Below, in pieces: positions 31,880 through 43,951 of a stretch of 64,000 nt of DNA. Source of the stretch: Pinus tabuliformis (Eukaryota > Streptophyta > Pinopsida > Pinales > Pinaceae). Made by a program: the position numbers and the translations under genes. Under the pieces are notes generated by a model that worked only from the letters and a program-made list of their open reading frames with translations, was not told the DNA's origin and made no database searches. The stretch is taken from positions 1,235,310,955 to 1,235,374,954 of the forward strand of contig CM062819.1 of assembly GCA_031772625.1 (NCBI GenBank). Direction: 5' to 3'. Every line of letters begins with the position of its first letter. Within the stretch, counting starts at the first letter, position 1.

Positions 31880-33230
31880 TCTCTTAAACAAGATCTGTCG
31901 GGATGGGAGCAGGAAATAAAGAAGTACAATGTTGATCACATTCCTCAGTCCACATCTACGACACCTTGGTATCCAGAGTTACGACAATTTTTGGAACATG
32001 ACACCTTGCCCTCGCATTTATCAAGTAAACATAAAATGGAAATCCACTTAAAGGCTCTATCATATCAACTAGTCCATGAAGTCCTTTTCTGGAAGCACCA
32101 CAATGGATTTTTTCTAAGGTGCCTTGAGCCACAAGATACAAAGAAGGTTCTGAAGGATCTACATGATGGACCGACAGGTGGCCACTATGAGGGCGACACC
32201 ACAACACAAAAATTTATGAGGGATGGTTATTATTGTCCCACTCTTTTGAAGGATTCTCAAACCTATTTCTGCAACTGCCAAGCTTGTTAGAAATGTGTCA
32301 GTCGTGTTCAAAGGCCAGTCGCCCCACTGCTCCCAGTTGCAGTAGAAGAACCATTCCAATAATGGGTCATTGATGTTATCAGAGATATTTATTCCACACT
32401 CATAAAAGAAACATCGATATATCCTCACAACTACAGATTATTTCACCTGGTGGTTGGAAGAAGTTCCACTCAGATAAGTAAATGACCAGGAAGTCATTCA
32501 CTTTATACAACATAACATCATCACTAGGATTGGTGTTCCTACGTCACTTGTATTTGATAATGCAACTTATTTTCATCATTAAAAATTTATTAATTTGCAT
32601 TGGAAAATGAGATTTTTCTCAAGCATGCGTATATAGTATTATCCCTAGGGAAATGATCTAGCTGAATCTACAAATAGAAATATTATTCGCATTATTAAGA
32701 AGACTATTTTCTATGAAAAATAAGAGCTGGCATACTGCTTTGAGTAACACACTTTGGGATGACCGTGTCACCCCCAAGCCTTCCTTGGAGACCTCACCAT
32801 ACTTTCTGGTGTATGGTAAAGAAGTTATCTTTCCTTTGAACCTATACCTCCCGTCCTTGCAAATCTCTCAAGACTCACAAGGTAAACCTTTATTACTGGT
32901 TGAAAGTAGGATACACACTTTACTAAAACTCTAGGAAGAGCGTCTCAAAGGCAAGGACATATTTGTTATGCATCAGAACCATATAAAGCGATGGTTTGAT
33001 ATAAAATCTGGCAGGGCAAAGAGCTTTGATGTGGGTGACCTAGTTTTGAGATGGAATAAACACCATGAAGACAAAGGTAAACATGCACATTTCTAGCTAT
33101 TATTGATTGGACCATTCACAGTTGAAGAGAAACTCGACCATAACGCTTTCAAGCTCAAATATTTTGATGGGAGGATTGAACCCCTACTTGTAAATGGTTG
33201 AGATCTAAAGCATTATTTCTAATAGTAGCT
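31880..33230 (+). pseudogene. pol: Integrase domain
   Basis: The N-terminal region is open for 167 codons from 31787, including GPTGGHYEGDTTTQKFMRDGYY and the zinc Cys pair CNCQAC..KC at ~32265-32295. The core follows in frameshifted form: WVIDVI (first D, ~32363), VFDNATYF (second D, ~32552) and GNDLAESTNRN (E, ~32660). The C-terminal part shows YFLVYGKEVIFPLNL, HQNHIKRWFD and FDVGDLVLRWNK, then GPFTVEEKLD and ends near NG.DLKHYF. No chromodomain is seen. Confidence 0.82.
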
Positions 33231-34185
33231 ACGAGCTGTACTTCCTGTACATATTGTCTTTGCATTTTATTTTATTTTGTTTAATTCAATTGCGTGTCAT
33301 GTTTTTATTATGTTTTGTCATGTTGTGTACAATTTTTGGTCATTGTACATAAATAACACCTATGTTGGAAAGTGCATGGCCCAATAACTTTTTAGTGTAA
33401 CCAAAGAGAAGTGTGAAAACTGCAATGCTTGGTTTTTTTATTATTCTCCATATTTGTTTGGGAAAGTGTCATAGGTTGAGGTAAGTCCAGATGGAAAATA
33501 CGATTCGTCCAATAGGAGAAACTTGAGGGAACCTATTAGATCTGTGCTTATGCTAGCACCTAAACTGCTCAACTTGGCCTATGTCTACTTGTGCTTTAAA
33601 ACTTGTCCAATATAGTAGAGAAGGGATAAGGGGAAAATCTAAAGCGAGCAAACCTAAATCAGAGGTCTTAAAATACTTCTCTAAAGGGGAAACCTCCTAT
33701 GCTCTCAATAAGTCGGGATGCCTCTTTCTCCCATTGAAAATAATAAGTTCCAATGCATATTTCTATTAAATAAATAAACAAATGGTGAAAGAAGATAAAT
33801 ACTTCCTACCTAGGGAGGTTAAGCAAGAAACTTCACCAGGGTACTGTCCAGGCTTGCTGGTAGTGCAGCAAAGTTTGTGCTCCTGAAGTGACTCTGTCAG
33901 GGTATTGTCCAGGCTTGATGGAACCAAAGCAACAGTAGAGATGAAAACTATATACTATGAATATTATAAAATCAACAGGCACATTACCCTTTCCTAAATT
34001 GAACTGATTGCGATACAATGTATCTCTGTGTGGGTTCAACCAAGTAGAGAAAAGAGAGGCTACTATGTATGAAATCAGGTTGAAAGGGGGAACTTGGGGC
34101 AATCAATACTTCCTAAAGGTATGACCCTTAACTGAAATATAATTCTTGAACAGAGAAGATGAAGTTCATCCAGTGCATCGCCAAG
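33231..34185 (+). other. 3' untranslated part of gypsy element
   Basis: Non-coding up to the 3' LTR. It contains a short imperfect duplication: CAGGGTACTGTCCAGGCTTG at ~33838 and CAGGGTATTGTCCAGGCTTG at ~33899. Confidence 0.6.
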
Positions 34186-36390
34186 TGTTGTCGTTGATAC
34201 AACACCATCCAAAATTTCACTACATTCTAATTTTGGAGCCTACCGTATTGTCGTGTCAAGTGTTACCTTGGTCGTCAAGTGTTGTTTTGTGTTGTTTCCT
34301 AATTTTTGAGTGTTCTTGAGTGTTATTAAGTGTTGTCACATTAATTTGAATATCCTTATATGCATTTCATGATCACAACACCTTTCTTGTTGTAAAACGA
34401 AACTTTTAGGTCACAGTCGCACACACTTCACCGTTTGTACTTGGGTAATGTGCATAAAGTGATGTTTTGATGTATATTCATTGTTGATAAAGCTTGTATA
34501 AGTTTTATTGATGAGTTAGTACGTGTCACACATTTTTTAATGTCTAGAAATCATATCTCTCATCCCTTGACGAATAATGTAGACTTAGACAAATTTCGGT
34601 TGCAAAACGACCCCATTAAGGCCCAAAGCACATGAACGCACTCTGAATCCTTAATGGGTGACCCTTTGTTGTTCATAAGTGCATCATGCACCCTCCCATA
34701 GAGCTGGGCGCACTCCAAAAGAATGAATGTCCTTCCTTGTTCCGAAATGCGCCCTCAAAAAGGGACTAAGTATTCCTTGAGCGCACTCCTTCGACTCGAA
34801 GAAGTGCACCCTCCTTGAGCGCACTAGCGCATCCTAAAGACCTAAATATCAGCCCTTCAACCTTCCCTGATGCACCATGCACCCTCCGAACTGACTTGAG
34901 TGCACTATCGCACCCTAAAGGCATGATGCCTGAACCTTCAACATTTAAGAGTGTTCTTTGCGCCCTTCCTGAAGTCTCTTAGGCGCATGAGCACATGCCA
35001 AAGCCTCAAAGCTCCTCCTACTATGTCCTTCATCCTTTCAGAGTGCACCCTTGTGCCCTAAATGTCCATTCACCATTTTAAGCACACCAAAAGGGAACAA
35101 ACAAGACAATATGCATAAAGCATGATAGAGTAGGATACTTTTAAATTGATAGCTCCTCATCATGGGTGATTGCAGAAACAAGTATTCCAGGGACCTCATG
35201 GAAAAAAACACGCAAGGAAGATTAGGCAAAGAGGATGAAAAATGGAAGCACAAGAAGAACTAAGAACACACTTGAAACTTGATGATAAAAGCACCATGAA
35301 GGATCCAGGCTTGAATACCCTTCAGAGGGTGTAAGAACCAGGAGAAAATGATGAAAATTAACAGACACAGTGGAAACCATATCACTACTAAAGCAAGTCC
35401 ATGTCATCAGTCATTGTTAGTCCCAGTCATCCTAGATAACGACGTGGCAAGTTTCATCATATGATGATGTGGAAGAAATAATGTATCATTGTAACCATTG
35501 TATAAGACAAACGCGTAGAAGTCCAAGAGTCATAAGTGAACTCAAGAGTCACGTAAGTCCAAAGGACATGTAATACCAAAGTCACATGTAATTCCAAAAT
35601 TCATTTTGAACTTCAAAGGTTGTAGAAGTCCAAAGGTCGCTAGAAGTTAGAAAGTCAAGAGTTATGAGGTTATGAAAGGTCACTCCAAAAGTGATACATA
35701 GATCCTAATTTCTCATGTAAAGGAAATTTTGCCTTGGATTCTCCCATAAGGCATAAGTGAGATAAGTTAGTACTTTTGGGGAGAAAGTAGTTGCTCCAAC
35801 GCTCCACTATTGGATCAAGTGATGTTTGTTGTATTCATGCATCTTGGGAATTTCACTTAATATTTGAAGCCTGATGGGCAACACATTTTTATACATGGAT
35901 TATGAATGTTTGTAAGAATATTCTGTGAATGTTTATGGTTCATGTTTGCTTTCACTAGTACTAAGGTAGTTGAATTATTTTGGTTATTTTACTGCTTACA
36001 TTGTTAAGAATGTGTTGTAATGGTTATAACGACCGTCGAGTCTTTGTGGACTATTTTGCTGGATGTTAGATGAAACACTCTTGTTTACATGTGTCTTTAT
36101 TAGGGTGGTACTATTACCTCTCTCTTGGAGGCTCACCCTATTTCCCCTTTACACTATAAGAACCTTGATGCACTTACAACTGAACATTCACCAAGCGCAC
36201 TAGCTTGCTTTTTGAAGGCACATATGTGATTCTCTCTCTTGCTGATAGCTAAATCCAAGGTAGATATTTAAGTAGACGATAGCTAGGCCATATTCCAAAC
36301 AGGGCTTTTATCCCAAACGGTGTGAGGTCTAATTGGGACTGCATATCGGGGAGACCCCCTTGAATGTTGATAGGTCCAACACTATCAACA
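34186..36390 (+). repeat. 3' LTR, ~2.2 kb
   Basis: Partner of 18249-20338. A purine-rich stretch CAGAGAAGATGAAG lies ~22 bp upstream and may be the polypurine tract. Confidence 0.88.
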
Positions 36391-38513
36391 AAATGTAAAA
36401 ATAATGTATTGTGCTAGACAAAACAAGCATTACTAATGTTGGTTACAATAGTATGTAACAAGGATTTGAATTTTATTTTGAAACATGTGATGAAAGCATT
36501 ATATACATGGAAACTTTGGTGGTGTGTGATAAAGTGTTATATATGAAAACTTTGGTATGTGATGGACTTTGTTGTATTGTATGTCATGCATTAAAAATGT
36601 GGGAGTGGCATGGATAATTCCCCACATCCAAAGGGCCCTAGGGATGTTGGCACTATGTTTGGAAACTTGTATGGCCTTAAAGACCCGCCGACACCTCGCT
36701 CAGGCATTCATTCTACCACATTACTCTACTCTTTGAACCAAATTACAACTTGATTCAAAACTTGAGATCCAAGAGAAGATGGTCATTTGTTATGGAATGG
36801 AAGTTGCATTACTGGAAATAGTGTGGGTATTATAAGTGGTAGTGTGAAGCTATGTCATCCAAGGTATGCTCAAGCATGAGACTCACTGATGTACTAGCTT
36901 GCTATATAATTGTCTATGTGGATTTATTTCTATAACCAGTGAAGGTTAATCTACCCGTGAAGGTTAATCTACCCACCCTGCTTGCTCATTTTTTTACTTT
37001 CGTTCTTCTTCCCTATACTTATTTATTGTTTCGTTTTATACTTATCCTTGCATACTGACCCTAATTTTTCCTCTCAAAGATGACTTGCTATTGGCACCCA
37101 ACATTCTCCTCAAAGTGCTAATATTTGCATGCAAATTTCAATGCTACCTCGACCTATTCTCTTAGTCGTTTCTAATATATACAAGTTGCAAGAAAAGACT
37201 TAGTCCCTGAAATAAATTTTGGCATCCATAACCAATCCCCTCCATTGTGTATAATTGTTATTGCTTCAAAAAAACACTCACCCAACCTGTTTATCAATGA
37301 CCTGGGAAAGATAATTGTTCACACTTAGTAATTTGAATGTGAGAGGTAATTTTTTGGTTTGCTATAATATGTTCACAAAGCCTGTATCTTTGCATGCAAT
37401 TACTATGCTATTTATATGGCCATGCATGTTCTCTTTTCCCTTTTTGGCCATTTTATGCTCAACCCATAACAACTCAAGAAATTTTTTTCATTAAAGAAGG
37501 GTCTCCATCTCATGTATTCTCGGCCATTCCAGTCATTTTGAGTCTTAAACATGCATGAAATTTTGTGAACTCTTTTGGTCATGTGTCATGCAACAATTGA
37601 TTATTTGCACTAATCAAATCTATTGCGCCCCCAAGTCTGAAGATTTCTTGTTTAAAACTATAATGAAGTCATGGCCACTGCCATGCCTGTTGTGTGTCCC
37701 TGCTTCATCATAATGTATAATCTCACGAATTTCTTTTTAAAAAATGGGTAGGTGAATTCTTGCAGCCAATAATTTCCCACGTCTACAATGGCAAACCATG
37801 GCTTCTGCCACGTTTACCTTTTTTCTTTACTATGACCTTGGTATGCTACTTTATTATGCTTTAATTAGTTTTGCAAATATATATGCGGTTCACTATTAGA
37901 ACCCTGCCCTATTTAGAAAACTTATCATGTAGATAATTAAACCCCTAGATTCCACAATGGGAACCATGCTTACATAAACAAAGCATTGATTCCTCCCACT
38001 TCAATAACCTTAATAAGACCATAAAATATGCCATCTCCTTTCCATTTATTCACGTAAATTTAGATAGAAAAAAGGATTTTCCTTTTTAAGAAAGATAATA
38101 AGTGTCAACCCTTTCCTCAGTTAAAAAACTACTACCCTCCGATACATTTTTATCACTTTCCATCTATTTCCATACATACATTATTAGAAGAATTAATTTG
38201 AGTTTTTATCTCTGATGCATCTATTTCCTTCATGTTTTCTAAGAAACACATAAATTTTGTACTCTGCAAAAAAACCCAATGATTTTATCGCATGCAAAAA
38301 AATACAATGATTTTATTGAAAATTTCTATCATTGTGATATACTACAAAAATATATTGTGTATAAATGGTTGTTGACAAGTTATCCTACCCTGATGTACAA
38401 GCATGAACAAAATCATTCTCTTCAAAATTTTCCTTCCTTGTTTCATCTTCTCATTTCACATATGGTGTTCCAAGTATCTAAATTGTTTCATAGGGAAAAT
38501 TCCATTTAGATGA
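36391..38513. other. AT-rich intergenic stretch
   Basis: No recognisable domain. An 18 bp tandem duplication (GTGAAGGTTAATCTACCC) lies at ~36942-36977. A short open segment around 36650-36720 (plus strand GTMFGNLYGLKDPPTPRSG) reads protein-like, but I cannot identify it. Confidence 0.4.
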
Positions 38514-38982
38514 TGATCATCTTAGGGGAGGCCCCCAAGATCTGAAAAATTGAAATGCCAGGAAAATATGAGAAACACAATATACAAAACCACAAATAAT
38601 TTTTTTAATAAAACAAAGAATAATTGTAAAAGCTACATTGCAGTGGAAAATCTGTCCTTTTACAAAATGCGACTTGTTACTTATAATATTTTTTTGTTAC
38701 AATACCACAGGTAAATTCCATGGGTGGGTAAATACCACGGGTGAATTAATACCATGAGTGGATGTCACTTACAATACCATGGGTAAATTCCATGAGTACA
38801 TAAATACCATGGGAGGATGAATAGCAAGAGTGTATGTCACTTACAATACCATGGGAAAATACCATGGGTGAATGAAAACCATGGGTGGATGCCACTTACA
38901 ATACAATGGGTAAAATCCATGGGTGAATAAATATGATGGGTGGATGCATACCATGGGTGGATGCCATTTTCCATTCAGATCA
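38514..38982 (-). repeat. Left LTR of small element, with minisatellite
   Basis: The right two thirds (about 38700-38960) is a minisatellite built on ATACCATGGGTGGATG and CCATGGGTAAATTCC variants. Confidence 0.85.
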
Positions 38983-39054
38983 TTCATCCCTCCTTAAGAA
39001 GCAATTGTTTTCATTGCGTGAAGTTCCCTCTTGAGAAGCCTTTGTTGAATATGA

Positions 39055-39345
39055 AGAGCCATCGAAGAGAATTGTTTTGTGTGGTTAACCCATAACCACG
39101 ATGAACGAAGATGCGAGGATAGATATACCTTGTAATGATTGTGACCAACTGTGATACTAAAAGTACGTGGCCTAGAAAATGGACTTTGATGAAGTGTGAG
39201 TTTGTGGATGATCCATAAGCATGAAAAATGAAGATCCTAGGATAGAGATACCCTATAATGCTTGTGACCAACTATGATACTAATAGTGTGCGACCTAGAA
39301 AATGGACTTCGATGACAAGGGTTTTGTGTGGTTGACCCATAACCT
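39055..39345. repeat. ~120 bp tandem repeat inside small LTR element
   Basis: About 2.3 units contain TTGTGACCAACTGTGATACT and CCTAGAAAATGGACTT, spaced ~120 bp apart (e.g. 39137 and 39259). Confidence 0.75.
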
Positions 39346-40064
39346 TGATACATAGGCTGGGGTGGGATTGAACATCTCCAAAGAACCTAAGATAAAAGTT
39401 GCTATGTTGAAACTGATGAATGTGAAGCACGTGCCTACTAAAGCGGGGTGGGAGGGTGCGTCTCCAAAGGGAACCTGCTCTGAATGTCGCTCCAGATATA
39501 AAAAATCATGGATTTTGGGTGGGGTACAAAGACAGGCCACACTAGAAATGTACCTGAACTATAAATTTGTTGCATATTTGTAACAAAATTGGCCATCGGT
39601 GTTGTAGATTCTCCTATCCAATGAGATTTTGTAAAGACTTCTTTCACATTATAGACCTCTTTCTACAACTTTGCTAATAACTTCTGCTATAGGTGATGAA
39701 ATCAAATCCCGTCAAAGACCCATTTGAGTTATTGAAGAGATATTTCCATTGATATAAGTCACTTGAAATTTCATGACTTGTGGAGTGAGAAAATGATTTC
39801 ATAAACTCATGGTACGCGCGGTCGTGCAACATTTCAGAGATGTGTAACTTCAATTGCTCATATCTCTCAAACTAGGAAACAAAATAAAATTCCGTAAAAA
39901 ACCCATTTGAGATAACATAAAATAATTTCAAGTGATCTATGATTCACCTTAGAAAATTATTTGTGGAGGTCGTAGCACTTACATGAATTTTTCTAAAGAT
40001 TGCTGCAAAACTTTGAAACTGAAATATGCTTTAAACCCTCATTCCCATGGAGCCGTAACCTAAA

Positions 40065-40074
40065 TCTGATACCA
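40065..40074 (-). other. Primer binding site, initiator Met tRNA
   Basis: The minus strand reads TGGTATCAGA, one base from the LTR start at 40076. This is the canonical plant LTR-retrotransposon primer site. Confidence 0.85.
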
Positions 40075-40075
40075 C

Positions 40076-40541
40076 TGGTCGAGATCTTGGGGGGAGGTTC
40101 CCAAGATTTGAAATTTTGAAATTCCAGGAAAATATGAGAAACACAATATACAAAACCAAAAATATTTTTTTTATATTAAAACACAAAATAATTGTAAAAA
40201 CTACATTGTGGTGGATAACCTGTCCTTTTACAAAATGTGACTTGTTACTTATAGCCTTTTTTGGTTACAATAACAGAGATGAATTCCATGGGTGGGTAAA
40301 TACCATGGGTGAATGAATACCATAGGTGGATGTCACTTAAAATACTATGGGTAAATTCCATGAGTGGATAAATACCATGGGAGGATGAATACAAAGGGTG
40401 GATGCCACTTACAATACCATGGGGAAATACCATGGGTGAATGCCACTTACAATACCATGGGTAAAATCCATGGGTGGATAAATACCATGGGCGGATTCCA
40501 CTTACAATACCATGGGTGGATGCCATTTTCCATTCAGATCA
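40076..40541 (-). repeat. Right LTR of small element, with minisatellite
   Basis: Same structure as the left LTR. The minisatellite (about 40270-40520) has a different order and number of variant units. Confidence 0.85.
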
Positions 40542-43500
40542 GAAGATGTAAGTAGTTTAGCTATCATACTGAAATTTTCATGATTTTATTTGTTATTTTT
40601 TTATAGATGAGACTCTTCATTAGAGGTTCATGTGGGAACCATAGGGAGCAAGGAAGGAGAGCCAATGTAACCAACACACCTAAATTTAGATATGTTTAAC
40701 CAACATACCCAAATTGGTTATTTATACCTAGGAGGACCCCCTTCTACTCCTCTTGTATCCAATATTTCTCCACAACCACATCCCACCATCACAAATATAC
40801 CAAAGACTCCTCTTCCTTAGCAACCACAACCCCAATATCATGATGGGTGGCAGCCCAACTGCACCAGAATAACCTCTAGGATTGATAACTGACCCTCTTC
40901 TTCTCATCATGGCATTTCCCCACATGTGCCTCTCCCTCATATTTTACCTACCATCTCTCATGTTGAGCATATTCCCGTGCATGAACCTCGAGTGCAGACA
41001 AAGGAAAACATACAAGGGTCATCATTCCAATTTTATTTTCCACCCAAGCTACTTCAACTCACTCCCACACTAACCCTCTTGGAACCGATGATTGGGGGGT
41101 GTGGGGGGAGAGCTTTCTTTTCTTGATTTAAATCATGCGACAAATGGAGGTCATAAAAGTGATGAAAAAATAAAAGTCTATGTTCCATACAGGGATCCTA
41201 AACTCTCATGAGTAGGAATCTGTTTTGGTTTGATTTACTTTTCAGACATTTACATATGCATATTTTATGACAAAACTATTGCATGTGGGAGACACAAGAA
41301 TTATGCTTCATATATTATTATTTTAATGAATTTATGCTATACACACACACACACAAACATAGATGGGGCATTAAATGATATAGTTGATTATGGTGGTTGA
41401 TATTACATTCATGTCATGATAGTTGCTCTTTCTATGACACAAATATGGAGTTACAAGGTGATGTTCAATAATATGTTACGGATATGAGACTTAATGGGAC
41501 CCCACCTACTCATTAATAAATTAAAACAAATTATATTTCCTTCAAGTGACCCTCTTCTCCTGAAACTAAAAAGATTAAGAAAATTAAATGAATTAAAAGA
41601 AACTGAAGTAGTTACTTTGTAACTACTTGAAGGAAGCTACAAAATTAGCAAGAAGGATTTCAAGTAAAGGATGGAAAAAGATCGAGAGGTATGCTAAACA
41701 TATAAATTTGCAATTTTCCTTATATATTCATTCTCTTGAGTTCAAAGAGATTAACTGTTTTATGGACAACATAAATCTCTTAAGAAGTGATAAGGAGAAA
41801 GTGGATACAACATTTTTTATTTGATCTTTTCAAGTTGTTCTTTTTTCCTTGCAATTTATGTACTATTAGAAGGTCTCATATAATTTATCAATGCTAATTG
41901 GTGCATCGTTTGCATAATATCATTGTTGTAACAATCTTATCAGAGAGGTCCAAGCTGTAGGAAATAATTTATCTTGATTTTTCTATGTCACTTATTTTCC
42001 TTTGTATGAGTTTGTAACATCGTAGGTTTCTAAAGTTGTTTTTGGTATGGATTTTTGTAGAAATCTGCAAAAACAGTTCATTGCACTCATTCATTTTTAA
42101 TTAAAAAAATCAACAATTTAAATGTCTAATTTCTTGCATACATCTCTTATCCTTTATGTTGGATTTTTTGAAGATAATGCACATATTTTTGGCACATATT
42201 GCTTAGGTATTAGTTGTTTTGGGCCATTTTGTTCTGTACATACATGGTATTTTGGCCAACGATGCACAATCATTATATCTTCCTATAAATTTCTTAATTC
42301 ATTTTATTTTACAACATCTTTCTTACAATTTTATTACGCTGTAAATTGTACATATTCTACAATATTTCACTTCTAGTTAATCTTATTTTGTTGTACATAT
42401 TCAATGCTTTTCTTTATTTATTTCTTTATTTCTTTATTCATGATTTTTTACATAGTTATATGGAACACATATGGCTCTAAGCAGTCGAGCTTCATTCCCA
42501 TTATCTCATTTAGCCCTGTGAGATTCCAAAGTGTTGCTGATATAGCATAAAAACTACAGATCATTAATAGATAGTTGGGCATAAGTGGACGGGGTTATAT
42601 ATTGTTGGCACAATTGGATTTTTATCATATATGGAATCTATGTATTTTTGGTTTGTTAGCAGCTTGTTTTCTACGGTGTTAACTTAGTTGAAAGCATGGT
42701 TTTTTGTTATTGATTTGTTTTTTAGTAGTGTTTTTATGGTGAAATTGTCATGGAATTAATCAAGATATTGAGATTAACAACCTCAATATCATGGTTAATT
42801 TATTTGTTATAATTCACTACTCTAACGCATAACATAGAAATTAGGGAGGACAAAGAGGTATTGGATACAATAGAGAGATCTTAGGAGTTTATTCCAAGGA
42901 ATGTAGGTGGCAGTGCTTGTGGAAGTGTTGTGGTGGTAGTAGATATTAGCTAGAGAAACAACAATGGTGAACAAATAATGATGGACAATGGTAAAATTGT
43001 GTGTTCAATAATAAATAGACTCGTGACCATATTATAATGTGAGTCACATTGTAGTTGTAGCAAGTCAATATGCCATGTTTGACTTGATGTATTAGTCCTT
43101 AAAGGTTTTACTATGTACTTGGTATCTCAATGAGATGGATTATGTATGTACCCATATCTATGTAACATGGAAAGGGTATATCACTATAAGACCTAGATAT
43201 GCGCACATACCCATTTGTCATGTGTCCTTGATGACTTGGATATCTTGTCTAATATAGTTCAATAACCTCTATTAGGGATTTGTTTAACACTTGGAGGAGT
43301 GGAAAATGTGTTGGATGGATACTCTACAAGTCAACCATGTGGTTGGTTGTAGACTTTGGAGATGAATTTTTACATTCAGGCAGAGTTCATCAAGAAGTTG
43401 AGTGAGCCATGCACATGAACTATGTCCTAGTAGATCAATGGTTGCAAGGGTTAGGTACCCATGTATTTCAATGAATGGTTGTTTCTTTATAGGGATGTAA

Positions 43501-43938
43501 AGAATTTTATGATGTATGCATGAACGAGGTATGAGGTAAAAGTGTCAGGTTGGACCAAAGGTATAATTTGCTAAATAGGAGGTTTTTACTTTGCGATGTA
43601 GCATTTTCTACAGTGAGAATGTATATTATGACCTCAATGGATGAAGATTAAGATAAGTAGTCATTAAAGGGGAGAATTGGAGTATGTAACTCCCATTTAT
43701 GTGTGTGATCATATTTGATTGTCAGGATTGTTGGTCTTTATTAGGTAGAGTCAGCTATCTACATAAAGAGTATGTTCCTAGTTTTTCGAAGTTTTTTGGG
43801 CCTAGTTGGATGTGAGAGATTTTCTCCAACTAGTTAGCTTCCTATAATAGTGTGTGGTTGAGACATTATCTGAATTGAGTGTTTGTGTTCAAGATAATTT
43901 GTCTATCTTGAGACAACATTTTTGTGCATTTATATTTT
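40542..43938. other. AT-rich stretch, no gene recognised
   Basis: It includes an AC microsatellite at ~41340-41355. A purine run AAAGGGGAGAATTGG at ~43666-43680 followed by AGTATGTAACTCCC could be the 3' LTR junction of a decayed copia element, but no partner or pol was seen. Confidence 0.35.
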
Positions 43939-43951
43939 TACTATTACACTT

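Larger units (their letters stand above)
18249..36390 (+). mobile_element. Ty3/gypsy element with RNase H before RT, split by a nested element
   Basis: Two long direct repeats, 18249-20338 and 34186-36390, bracket plus-strand gag, protease, RNase H, RT, RNase H-like and integrase domains. Removing the 6.65 kb nested element and one target copy leaves about 11.5 kb. LTRs start TGTTGTCG and the right one ends ATCAACA; the left one's final base is altered (CAACG). The 5 bp flanks (GAATT and AAATG) do not match clearly, so the target duplication is lost or boundaries are off by a few bases. LTR copies differ visibly by many substitutions and indels, so this insertion is older than the one nested in it. 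Coding regions have many stops. Confidence 0.9.
38514..40541 (-). mobile_element. Small non-coding LTR retrotransposon (TRIM/SMART-like), 2028 bp
   Basis: Direct repeats 38514-38982 and 40076-40541 start TGATC/TGGTC and end GATCA, as LTRs do. The minus strand reads TGGTATCAGA (complement of 40065-40074) one base from the right LTR, the standard initiator-Met tRNA primer site. A purine run AAGGAGGGA (complement of 38987-38995) lies beside the left LTR as polypurine tract. Flanking target copies are GATGA and GAAGA (4 of 5). The 1.09 kb interior has no domain. All hallmarks agree on a minus-strand non-autonomous element. Confidence 0.88.

Noticed and set aside
18244-36395. Target-site duplication for the large gypsy element
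   Set aside because: The flanks GAATT and AAATG do not match; no reliable duplication can be claimed.
36640-36730. Protein-like reading GTMFGNLYGLKDPPTPRSG as a host-gene exon
   Set aside because: Too short, not continued, and no family recognised.
38700-40520. Regularly repeated CCATGGGTGGAT units as a CRISPR-like array
   Set aside because: Units are adjacent and variable with no unique spacers, and they lie inside LTRs of a plant retroelement; a minisatellite explains them.
41338-41356. AC microsatellite as a notable feature
   Set aside because: A short dinucleotide run, ordinary for plant DNA.
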